From positions 4,898,001-4,962,000 of the forward strand of contig NC_090947.1 in NCBI RefSeq assembly GCF_040807025.1: a stretch of DNA of 64,000 nucleotides, written 5' to 3'. Position 1 is the stretch's first letter, and each line of letters begins with the position of its first letter. The position numbers and the translations under genes are program-made. Below, in pieces: positions 13,869-25,800 of the stretch. Origin of the DNA: Struthio camelus (lineage: Eukaryota; Chordata; Aves; Struthioniformes; Struthionidae). The notes under the pieces were generated by a model, which saw only the letters and a program-made list of their open reading frames with translations, was not told where the DNA came from and searched no databases.

Positions 13869-16140
13869 GTATTTAGGGTATACACATAACAGGGTATGTA
13901 TTTAGCTTGCAGCAAAGTAGGTCAGAGCCAGTAAAAGGCATATTCTGAAATAAGTTTTGTCAAGTCAGCTGTTACATAGATTTCCACCCAAGATCTAATT
14001 CCCACACTACTGCTCACTTCAGATAGGATCCAGGTGAGGGACCAGGCCTGTTGACTGTAGATGCTGACCTCAATACTTCCCTTGGCTTTTTGAAAGAGTG
14101 CTCACCTAGACAGGAGAGGAAAGCACCACGCTGACAGCCCTCTCCAGGTGGCACATCAGGTGGGTACAACAGAGGCCATACTGAAACTCCCTAAATTCCA
14201 TTGAAGTCCTTGAACCTGGCCTTGTAGACTAGCAATATTTGGGGCATTTGATGGAACAGACTGACTGCAGTCCTACACACTACCAGAAGGACAGGGCATT
14301 GAAAAATACCCTAAAGCCTCCTTAACATCTTCTGCAGGCCCTCTGGTGCCACTACTCCTTCAATACCTCTCTTCCCATGCATGCAGACACATGCATGGGG
14401 CACAGGAGAGAAGAGGGCAAGGCCTGAGACATTGGCTGTGCCCTACAACAGCCGGTCAGACAGGGAGCGGTGGCAGTGGTTCCCCCCCTCGGCCATCCAC
14501 GCCACTGTCTGCAGTGCAGGGAGGAACCGCCTGGGGCCTCAGGGCTGAGACAGAGGGCATTGCTGCCTCCTCCACAGCGGTAGGACTTTCACAGGAGTCA
14601 ATTATTCAGCCTGTGTATTTAAAGACTCAGTAAATAACTGCTCAGGGGATGGTTTTTTCAAACATACTAATGATTTTTTCATCAAAAGACCCTTTTTACA
14701 GAAATAGATGAAGGAGAAAAAATATTTATTCAGAATGTGTTTCTATGGACACTCCATTGGCTGGTGTTTTATGGCAGATGATTATGGTGTTCTGGGGACA
14801 AACAGACTTAATGGGCCACATGTATTCCTGTTCCTAAACTAGCACAGGTGCAGAAGAGATAGCTTATAGCTTGTCTACTCAGACTCCGCTGAAGGAAAAG
14901 GAAATTTTTTCCCTAGCCCTCTTTAGTACAGTCCTTTCCAATAAGGACAGACTCATCAGAGCATAGTATCATCCCCACCATTATGCCCCTTACTCCTCCA
15001 TCTCATGTGGAAGCTTGCCAAAGAGATCAATGGATTGGGAAGCAGTAGGCTCCCCCCATACCCTCCCATCTTTTGGGCTGCTCACATTCATACATACACA
15101 CAGGCCTCCTTTTTGGATACATGGCCCAGCTCCACTGAGAAAGTGCTCTGTTACTTGCAGAATATCCTGCAAACAAATCTGCCCCCAGGTTTGTCACAGA
15201 CTCTAGCTCCCAACAGAAGTACATCTTACCAGCATAGACAGGAACGACTTCCAAAGGAAGGAGGAGAATGAGGTTGTTTTAAACAACAGTAGGCCATAAC
15301 CTTTCTTCTGATCTACAAGAGAGCTCATTCCCAATTGCCATTCCTATCTTTGGGTAAGAATTTTGGGGTTTTTTTTTTCTAGCAGCACTTAGGAAGTTCC
15401 CCTCTAGCTCTGCAGTCAGCTGCTTTCAAGTCTGCCTGCAAGAGTAGCCAATGGGAAACAGCATGAAAGGACAGGTCCAGTTGGGCTAGTGCTCTGAGTT
15501 ATTCATACCATGGTCTTTCCCACAGTTGTTCAGATAACTTGGAATATTATTAAATGACTCATATCATGGTGTACTGTCAGAAAGGTTGCAGCCTTTTGTA
15601 CAGAGCCTCAAGTCTATGCTGTGCCTCTGTCCAAGGCAGCAGGGAGAGATGCCACAACTGTTCTGCATCTAATAAGCGAACCAAGATGAGTTGCCAACTG
15701 TGTTAAGAGGAACATTTAAATCAGCCAGGGACTCGCTCAGTTCTCAGGAAGATATGCAGTAGAGCTGCCCGAGATATTTGCAATGATGTCTGAAAAAACT
15801 TGTTTCCTTGGTTTTGGAAACTTGACTGTCTCATGTAGTCTGAGAGAGAAGCTTCTCTAAGGTTCTGAACTTCTCCAATTATGAGTGAATGTTTTGCTGA
15901 GCCAAATCCAGTTCCCTGCCAAAAGCTAGTGAAAATGAAGGAAGACCCCCTAATGCAACATGCTATTTTTGGTGGATCCTGCTACTTGAATTTCAAGCTG
16001 TGCTTTAAGATTGGAGACAAAGCTATGAAAAAGGAATTCCAGGAGTCAGATACATACTGAAACTAGTGGAGCTTGTGTCCTGCTTGTGACCTATTCATTT
16101 GGTGATGAGGATGCAGACTTAACTTCTCCCCTACCTCATT

Positions 16141-16171
16141 ACTCAAAGGACAGAAGTGCTGTCCTTTGAGT
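16141..16171. repeat. Perfect 13-bp inverted repeat, 5-nt loop
   Basis: Left arm ACTCAAAGGACAG (16141-16153), spacer AAGTG, right arm CTGTCCTTTGAGT (16159-16171). The arms are perfectly complementary. It could be the core of a small palindromic insertion or a fold-back duplication. There is no U-tract after it, so it is not a bacterial-type terminator, and the context is vertebrate. Confidence 0.9.
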
Positions 16172-17079
16172 GTCAAGTCCAAATGGGTCACCTTGTTCTT
16201 TGGCTTTTACAGGCTTCTTGTCACCAAAGTCCCAGCAAGGGAGAATCATGGCCCAGGGAAGGTGCAGCAACATCGGCCTGGCTTCACAGCTGCAATAGTC
16301 ACGCCTGGCTGAACCTTCAGAGCTTGGTGCCAAGTACATTAGGTTACATCCACAGTGAAGACCCACAAGTGTTTGCATCTGTGCAGGTATCCCAGCACTT
16401 GGGGCTTAAAATTGCTAGCATGGCAAGGCTTCTCCTTTCCAAGTGTCCAACAGCAGTGTACCATGCAAGCCTCCCAGCTGATCTTTCAGGCAGATTTAGA
16501 CAGAGGTGCCTCCAAAGTGACCACAGCAAATTGATATTTTTCCAAAATGCTTCGGTGCCCTATAATCACTTAATGCAGCAACAAGTACCAGGCATGGAAA
16601 CAGAACAGAAGTTAGTCTCAGTTTACCCCCACCCCTTACGTAACACAATCTTTGTAATAGGTTTGTGAGCATATAACTAAGCTGAAGTAAACTACTGCAC
16701 AGTGAACACCTGAATGAATGAGCTGAGGAAGCAATCATGTGCCAGGTTCAACCTCACTAAACACAAGTGGAAAACCTTCCAACAACTTGGTTTGGTCCTG
16801 TGATAGGTAGGAGGTTGTGTGATGTGCTCAAAAGTTAAGGAGATGCATACCCATTCAGACGACTCTTGAAACTGAATGAGGTTAGAGTTACTGTTTGTTT
16901 AACGCACTACAAAACTCACTGGATGAGAGGTAGCCTTCACACCCATACATACTTAGCCACGTGAGTTTTGCACTACAGTCTTGCCCAGATTAATGCATTA
17001 AGTGGAATTAGCCTTCCTCTGGGAAAGAAAATGCAAATCCCCTCAGAAAAGCATTTCCAAGAAATCTAGAAAAATAGCA
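16172..17079. other. Non-coding stretch with an unassigned plus-strand open frame
   Basis: A plus-strand frame of 170 codons begins at 16156, inside the palindrome, and ends at 16668. The translation is rich in Ser, Leu, His and Gln, with no motif I recognise. Two minus-strand frames overlap it (16344-16529 and 16496-16738). I read it as chance openness in a stretch poor in TAA and TAG, not as a gene. Confidence 0.5.
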
Positions 17080-17138
17080 GGCCAAATTCTCTGCTGGCCA
17101 AACTCCACTGAAATCAGTGGAGCAGCAGATAATTCAGC
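17080..17138. repeat. Short hairpin MITE-like element
   Basis: Outer arms GGCCAAATTCTCTGCTG and CAGCAGATAATTCAGCC pair imperfectly. The inner core CTCCACTG-AAAT-CAGTGGAG is a perfect palindrome. This layout (a GGCCAAATTCTGC-type end and a CTCCACTGAAGTCA-type centre) matches a class of short non-autonomous palindromic repeats widespread in sauropsids. The family name cannot be fixed by eye. Confidence 0.6.
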
Positions 17139-20100
17139 CATACATTCTTAGAGCATTACTGCTGGAAAATTATGCCAGAGGGAAAAAGAAAAAAGAAGAA
17201 AGAAACATGAAGAGACAAACATTGATTAACAAATTAAAGAAATTTAGAGACTAATAAGATTCAGCCATCTACCTTTATTTACATATAAAGGGTTCCCAAA
17301 TGACCATCATTTCAGACTATGAAGCCTCTGAACCTCAGAGGAACTAGGAAAAACCCAAGAACAGAAAAGAAAACAGATGGGAGGTGCCACTAAGGAAAGC
17401 AAATGTATTATATTCTCAAAGCTGATGTTTCTTTTTAGAAGACCAGAGTGATCATTACTTCATGCAGCTTATGCTCCATGCAGCTTGCTTACTGCACCAG
17501 ACACCTAAACAAAGTTCCATTAGGAAATTGTTCAAAACATTCACATTGGCACAACTAGATCACTGCAAAAACAAAATGCTTTAAGGTTAAGGCTGCCAAT
17601 GAGGACATGACAAGCACCCTCTTTGTCAAAGTGCAACAACTGACCATGTCAGTACTGCTACTCTTTTGATATGTATCAAAATAGGTGAGCAAAACTCACT
17701 TTTTCTCCAGTAGGGACAGCAGTGTCATTTCCTGATTTTTAGGGGGCAGGAGGCAATACATTCCTAGCTATCATTACCTGGAGCATTTAAAACTTTTGGC
17801 TTAATACCTCAAATGACTAATACTACAATACTGTAGTTAATCAAGTCTTCTGAAGTCAAGTTATAATATTTTCTAGAGGAGAAAGTGCAGGAAACTTTCC
17901 AGGTAGAATTCCCACAGAGCCTATAAACTACTCAAGCCCCCTTTAGGTCGACTGGTGCAAACATTTGCACTTAACAGCATCCAGAACAAGTCAGCCTGCC
18001 ATCTCTCTAAAGAGAGGACGGAAGACTAGGTAGGAGTGAGAAGTAGGAGAAGTACTAGCACTGTCTCCTTTCTCTATTCACATGGGGCTCATCTGCTCCT
18101 GAGCCAGTGTTCTTGCTGTCTGTCAAGAAAACAAAATATCATTCTGAAGACACGTTCACACTAAAGGAAGTCAATACATCACACAAGTAAACTCCTAGAG
18201 ATGCTAGCAGTAAAGAGAAGGGACTAGGATGCTCTATAAAATCTAAAAGGATTAAAAGACACATTGAAAAACTTGGTTAATTCTTATGCTTGCCATTTCA
18301 CCCGCACCCAGCACATTCTCACCCTCAGGGCAATCCAGATAGGCTTAAAATTGTTCATTGCTCCCTCTTAAAAGCATCACACCTGCTATTTGAGAGATAT
18401 TTAACACAGCAAAGAATGTATCCGAGGATTTAGAAGTCCTGAGGCAGCCCAGTTTCCAAGTTACACAATGTCCTTCTGGCTGTAGAAATCTGCAATTCTG
18501 TAGCCTCAGGACTTTGCTGGAAGACCCATGGATTACAACACCTTCTTTTGAAAGATGTCACAAGCTTGAACAACAAAGTTTTCCAGTTGCATCTGTATCT
18601 GGAGCCCAGAATCTCACCACAGGGAAGAAAAGAGGACTGGGAATATCAAAGCCACCTAAAAGATCTGAGCTGATTTAAGTTGAAGTTAGTACTCAAATCC
18701 TTTGATGCCTTTCAAAACCTCAGACATACTGATCCGAGTTTTCATTATCAATGCTTTCTTACTACCAGTTTTTTCAGCGCCCAAATTTGGTTCCAGGTAG
18801 GACACTACACCTCTGAAAATGCCCCTTCTTTTAGGAAGCCTTAGACTGGTTACTCAAAAAACAGACTTCAAAAATATAGGTTTCATCAGCTTTAGCTGCA
18901 GCCTAGCACTGCCGAGGATGGACCTTGCCATTCTGTTTTTCCAAGACAAGCACCAGACATCTGCCCTGCAGAGCAACTTTTCCCCTACCAAATACTGAAG
19001 GGGAAGCAAATTTCACTTTCTATTTTTTGGACAAGATCCCTGCCATAGAAAATAGCTAGAACAGTCTCAGTGGGTATCAAGTCATATACATAAGGGCTGA
19101 CAAAATTCAAACAGTTCCCAGCACCCATTGCTCACTGTATTATCCTTCATCTTTTGATTTAAGGAGTATTTGCAATGACTAAACCTGCTCCTGCTCACCA
19201 ACGTACTATTTTTCACTGTATTGCACAGTTCTTGTGAGGAAGAAAGGTGTATGTGGAAAAAAATCCACTCATCAGTCCTCATGTTCCTATCTCTAGTGTT
19301 TTGAGGGGTTTCATTGCATGCCTTGCTATTAGTAGTAGTTAGCACTAGAGATCAAGATTAATTTGCCAGATATGATCCACACACAGTTCACTCCTTTTCT
19401 CTAGAAAATTGTTCCCAAGTTCATACTTGTTTGCTTTTCAATCAAGAGAGATTTGCAAAAGGCAAGTAGGGCAGCCTGTTCTGTTAGAATTATGAAGCAA
19501 ACAGTTTTGTTTGTATTTAGGATGGGGAAGGAAGAGGTATCAAAATATATTTAGCAATAAAAATCTTAACACAGAAGGACATTAGGTTTGTTTATTCATA
19601 TCCCCATTCTAGAAAAGCACAGTTTGCATCTTCTGCTGAGCAGTGAATTTCCAGCAAATTGATGCCTCCAAAAGTGGGCAAGTTAAAAATAAGTATCCCT
19701 CCTCAAAATATATATATTTTTTGCTTTATATCAGTCAGGATTTCCTCCACCAAATTTGAGCAAGTCTTTCTCACCCCACAACATGCATCTTTGCAAAGTA
19801 TCCAACCTAATAATTTTCCTCTACACCTCAAAATTAGCTATGCTTGGATTTAGCTAGAAGCCAAGTAGTCTGAAATTAACTCCTTGGTTCAGAGTTAAGA
19901 TCTCCTGATAAAGTTGTTGTGTATTTGTTCAGGTGCAAGATATTCCCTATATCGTCTACCAGATGGGCAAATCCTTCGCCTGCTGCAACATCTTTTATTC
20001 CTGAATAGTTGCACTGGGTATAAAATAAAGGTGTAATTGAGCACTGAATAAGTTTACTCATTCTTCCCCTGGGTAGCTATTTTTGCTTCCCTTTTCTACA

Positions 20101-20611
20101 AGGGAAAGCACTATAAAACCTCCTGGACAGCTTTTTCACCAAGTTTTGCCTTACTGAAGTGTCCTGTTCTGGTGTGCAAGCTGGAGACACCAGCATTGCC
20201 CAAACAAAATTTCTAGCCCAATTTCCAAGCCCATCCTGCTTAGGAATGCAGGTGTTTTAGGGGCACATCTACTTTCTCCACAGAAGTGGCATCCAGCATC
20301 AGGACTAAAAACTGATCAAGCTTAAAATCCCAAGCCTTACCTTTAACCTACTTCACCCAGCAGGGCTGGCATTCAACATTGCCAAGAGCTGTCAAGCCAG
20401 ACTCTGAACTCTAGGCCACATTGTATTGACTGAAATGAGAAGTGCTGAAAGCTGATGCCAGTCTGGGAATTCCTCCCCACAAAATTGATGTGGCTTCAGA
20501 TTCAAGGCTTCAGCATTGCCAGGTTTTAAGTCATTTTTAATCTATCACTTCCTATTGATTGCTTTCTCACATGTGGAACCAGATCACATCCTGGGGCATC
20601 CTGCAGTTTGG

Positions 20612-20632
20612 TTTTTTTTTTTTTTTTTTTTT
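20612..20632. repeat. Poly-T run (21 nt)
   Basis: An uninterrupted T homopolymer followed by AAATAATT. It could be the antisense poly(A) of a decayed retroposed sequence. However, the adjoining bases show no recognisable retrogene and no clear target-site duplication, so I annotate only the homopolymer. Its length is prone to sequencing error. Confidence 0.9.
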
Positions 20633-22826
20633 AAATAATTCTTGCTCAAATGTTTCGCAAGCAGATGGGCTAGAGAAACTGGCTCCCAGCAGCCAGATAA
20701 GATCATCCTATATCATTCATTAGCTCCAACCCTCACAGGTTTGGGCAATTAGAAGGCAGCTACTGGATAACACCCTACAGAGTTTGAACACACCCATGTC
20801 CCAAAAGTGTACTTAAACAGAGGATAGTTACCCTGAGAAAGGGTAATCTGAAAAGTTTGCTTTTACCCAGACTGTTGATATTTTACCAAGAACAACCTGG
20901 CAAGGAGAGATGGGCTGCCCTGCAAGACAAGGGGTATAACAGCTGGACGATATTCCTGCAAATCCAAACATTTTGGAACCATGGGGAACAGTTTAATCCA
21001 AAGCCAGGAAAATCAGGAACAAGTGCAGTTAGAGACCCCAAAGCACAGGCTGCAGCCTGGTACAGAAGTCTCTGCCATCCTCACCCGTTTCACAGGATCT
21101 GACGGCACTTGCTTCCATGCATTAGGCTGCCTGTGCCATTACAGTGTAGGCAGCTGCCTTGCAGGGGTACAGACCAGCACAGGCCCTTTCCAGTATCACA
21201 GGCAAAAGAGCAATTTGAAGGCTAGCAGAACAAAGCACAGCTACTTAGCCCACCCACTGACAAAGCTTTCTTTGCAAGAAGTATAGCTAGGCAGCCACTC
21301 ACTGACAACATTTGCTGAAACACGCTATTTCACTTCTTCATTCAGAGTGAAGTCTCAAGCAGGGATTTATTGGTACAGATACAGAGTTGCTGTGAATAAA
21401 GACCATATGCTTGGACTATAGCAAGAGATAACAATTTGTCTACACCGTGCTACAAAAACAAACAGAGGCCTGCCTATAACGCACCGGTGAAATGCATAAC
21501 AAACATTTATAGAAAAAGTGTAGTGCAGAACAGGTGGGCTCACAGAGCAGCCTCACCAGCACAGCTAATGGTATCAATGAAAGTGCAGAAGCACGGACTT
21601 CAGCACAGGGAAATAACTACTATGTCCAAGGGTTTTGCATAGTCCTTTTTGAGCTCTAAGCTACTGGTTCCTCCCCAATTACTTCTATCACCTAGGTGAA
21701 AACTGGTTGGGATACACCCCCTGCTACTGGTAGCAATATGAACCGACCTTCTTAATATTTAACCCAGTATTTCTAAGAGCATTCAAGAGAATGCAACCAG
21801 GTATACATGTAGCAGGAGCAGTAACTTCACCAGCTGTCCCAAGGTGAGCGAAAGAGCACCCTTGCATCCGGTTAGCTTTGGAACCGGAAAACACAGTGCA
21901 TACTTCAGCTGCAGCTTCTCCTCAGCTTGGACCAATTACAAAACCTCTCCCTGATGGGGATTCCCACATATCCTCCAAGTAAGAGGTTACAGTTTATAGG
22001 CTCAGTTGCTCCACACATGTGGATAATATTCAAAACTCAGATTTCGAGTTAAGAGAACAATCAGTTGCTAGCAACCAATTTGATAATTATAAGGAGTTTA
22101 GAACTGAGATTTAAGGATCTGATAAAAGAGTACAGTTAAGATTTAGGTAAAAAAGGAAAACTTTTGGAGATGGTGGAGAAAGGAAATAAAGCAGCCTAAA
22201 AGTAGGACAAGATGGGCTTTCTACAGAAAATGAAAGGATTCAAACACCAGCTGGCAGAAAGCAAGGAGAAATGCCTGGAAGAGATGAAACTACATACAAG
22301 TTTACCAGTCTCCTAAGACTATCCCTGCTGGAAATTCACTGCTCATCTGCAAGAACAAGGGATTATTTGACCATAGCTGGATGTAAATCAAAAGCCTCAG
22401 GAACACATGCTAAAAAAAAGACAACTTCTTCCTTGAGATTTTCCTATTTTGCTACTTGCGTAGTGATAATGTCTTACCAGAAAACTGGCCCCACTGTATT
22501 AGTGGACAACTGAGTACTTATTCAAAATCCCAGGGTATTCTTTAAGCACTTAGAGCCATGGAGGGGCTTGTAATGCCAGCTGGGAGCACATTTAATGACA
22601 AGTTTGGGAATGAGCAACCTGATATATTTAAATGAAGGAGAGCAGCACCCACATGACGCTGCCCTAGCATGACATGCAGCTATAGCGCAAGGTCTCAGGC
22701 AAGGTTTACTCAAGAGCAGGACAGAACCAAAGGTATCATGACAGGCCTGATGTCCACCTAGATGTGCAAATCTGGAAGCAGATGGGAGGCAGGCACTGGC
22801 TGTATTCGACGAGAGGCTAAAAGTGG

Positions 22827-22844
22827 TGTAGGGCTTGCCCTACA
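22827..22844. repeat. 8-bp-arm palindrome
   Basis: TGTAGGGC, two-base spacer TT, GCCCTACA. A perfect small inverted repeat with no evident function. Confidence 0.8.
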
Positions 22845-25800
22845 TCGGGGAGCCTCGCTGCTGCAGGGAAGGAGAAAGGCCCCAAATCTATTTTATAGGG
22901 TCTAGAAGTAGTCCTTTATGAAGGCAATGTTTTGCTACTTTGTTAAAAGAGGCTATCAGAATTTGTGTACTTTTCTTTACACTGAAACAGCAGTAAAAGC
23001 CTTTAGGCATAAATGTTTATCTAAGTGTTCATTAGTCTTGCAGTCATAAATGATGACTAAACCCTGATGAGAAGCTTTTGCAGAAAGCAGCGGCACGGAC
23101 CTCAGAGAGTTTTACCAAAGTACACTTGTTTTCTTTTTCATCTGGTGGGTAAGGCAATCAGGAAGCTGAAGAAAAACTCAGGATTAGTAGTTATAGAACC
23201 GTCCTATTTAAACAATCCCGATGAACCAAAATATTTAATTCAGAACACATTATCATAAACTTATGACATCCTTTGTGGCATACTTGGGAATAGGGAGAAC
23301 GGGGTTACTCATGATTTCACACAGGCATATTTACAGTTGCATTTAGCAGAAGTTTTGTACAATCTCTACTCTGTGATCCACACGTTACCACCACTCCCTT
23401 CAGGGGTTAGCCCCCCCACTCTACACTGCAGTACCAACCGACTCTAACCCCTCTGGAAAGAGGGCAGCTCCTCACATTGAAAAATGCAGGGGGGAACCCA
23501 GCATAGGCAAGTCTGCCCTCCGTTTCCCCTATACGCATGGATGAGAGCTGTTCCAACAGCTCCTCGATCACACCTGTATAGACTGGCACTCCTACACTGC
23601 CAGCAATTGCACCTAGTTCCATACATTTGACAAGCCACTAAGATAATTCACATTTGTCACTGTTTGGACATACTGAGGATAAAAGTAATCACATTAGACC
23701 TATCACTACCCTCCCTCTACCAATGGGTGGATTAAGATTTGGGGGTGTGGAGCAAGACAAGGAGAAAAGAGCACAGGACAGATTCTCCCACTCTGCCCTC
23801 CCGGGTTGGAGACCTGAGGTTTGCAAACCTATTATTGCACTCGCATCTGTGTAATGCACCTTGATAGACCCAGTTGCACAAAGAACATACATTAAGATAT
23901 TACATATATTAGATCCAGAGGCATGCAGAAAAACTGTGTCCTTTCAAAGGCTGCATGTGCTAGTTCACTTGCAGTTGGGACAAAGCGGACAGGACATTCT
24001 CAGTCTAACGTTAGAGCATCCTAGTAAAAAAAAATCCATCAAATGGGCTCTCTACCTCCCACAGGAGCCTCCTTCTTCCTCCTGAGGCCACCTGCACATT
24101 GAACAGCTCAGTACTCACCTACTGCTTCCCAATTCGCATGAACACCAGATCATTTGTGTACATAGAAGTATATATGCACACCCATTTTGTAAGCATGCCT
24201 CGTTATTCACACACATGCATGCACATCTTCTACTGCACTTTCATCCACACTCACTTTCAAAATTCTAGAATTTCCCCATTTTATCTTCAGGTTTTGCATA
24301 ATTTTGAGGCTCTCCCGCACATGTTTCCAGGCCTACAAAATTAAGGCTTTATTAAAGAAATGTAAGCCCTTCAAAACACCAAGTAGCTCCACATGAAGAG
24401 CCCTGACTACTAAAACCTTACAGCCAGGCATGCAAAATCCAGATAAAAGCCACACTACAGATAACACATTACCTCAAAGCCTTTAGGAGTGCATTACACT
24501 GCAGGCTGCAAATTTTTCAAGTAACTAGGGACATCCCGGAAGGAGACGTTCTATTGTGCATTTCAGACTTAAAATAACTTCAGAATGGCATAAGAACTGC
24601 ATTGTGGATGTATTGAATTACACTACTGTCATAGCTGAAATAGTATCTAACATTAAATAATAAAACGTGGTCGCTTGTTCTGAATGCAGAGTCGCTTTAA
24701 AGCTGCACAGCTCTGCAGTCACACTATTTTGAGTTGCACATTAAGTGTGCAACCCCATACACCCAAGTTATCATTGCTCTTGTTCTCCTGTCCAAAATTT
24801 CTTACTACTGCTTCATAAAATATAGAAATGTATTATAATGCAACAAACCAAATAAGTCTGTCTTAACATTTTCATTTAATGCAGCTCTCTTCTGAATAGT
24901 TAAGCTGACTACTTAGTTTGCTTTGGTGTTTGTGTTTTTCTCTTAGCAACAGGAGAAAAATGGCTGTTTAACTATAGGAAAACATAACTCAAAATCATAA
25001 ACTGGCAAAGAAAGTAGGATATTTGAAACTACTGACAACAAATCATTTATGTTAGGCTACAAATTGAAGGTATCCCTTTAGCCTTGAAGGAATGTAGTAT
25101 TGTATGAACAGAAATAAATATTTAAAATTGTATTACATAGAAACTTTCTTACAGAAGAGTTTACATGTGGAACAGATTCAAACTCGAGGAAACCCCAGAG
25201 GATTTCTGTCATAGGAATATTCCCACTCAGTGAGATTATTCATTCATTTCAAATTAGTCACCAGTTTCTGTACTTGCTTGAGTCTACATTAAGACTTTAT
25301 GTACCACAGACACCTCTAAAGCAAGACAGGGTTGTTCAACAGCTTTATACTACAGAGTAAGATGAGGAAATAAAGACATCTCACTTGAGTAAGAGTTTCA
25401 AGGAAAAGGCAGAAAAGCCAAAAGTAACCAAGTCAAAACTTCATCCAGAGTGGACTTTACCTCATTTCTCCAAACAAAAGCGTACCTCAAGATATTTAGG
25501 GATGTGCTCACAACTTGAAAGCCTGCCTTTACTTCTCATGAGAAATCTAGCCTCTATCCTGGAGGTGGTTTATAACAACATAGCAAGCCCTGGGTGAACC
25601 CACATGAGAGCACCACTGGTTTGAACATCACTGTCATCACCTGCAAGATATGAGCTTTGCTGTGCAATATATCCCAAGAGCTAGAGGGAAACGTACCAAA
25701 TTTCACAGCCGGGAGGCTGCAGAATTTACACTGAATAACTGGAGGGGGTGTTTTACTAAAGGGAAAGCGTCAGCACACAGCCAACAGGGGGAAAAAGCTT

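Larger units (their letters stand above)
8657..16140. other. Non-coding stretch with a minus-strand open frame that I do not accept as a gene
   Basis: The longest open frame here is on the minus strand at 11041-11544 (167 codons). It has no recognisable motif or domain, no signal peptide and no splice context that I can define. Other content is a 14-bp tandem duplication (11301-11328) and a CA-rich microsatellite (13829-13868). The remainder looks unique. Confidence 0.5.

Noticed and set aside
16156..16668. 170-codon plus-strand open frame
   Set aside because: Its start lies in a palindrome, overlapping antisense frames exist, and no recognisable motif or splice context is present.
20160..20540. 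Three occurrences of a CA(G/A)CATTGCC motif as a degenerate tandem repeat
   Set aside because: Spacing is irregular and similarity does not extend beyond the motif.
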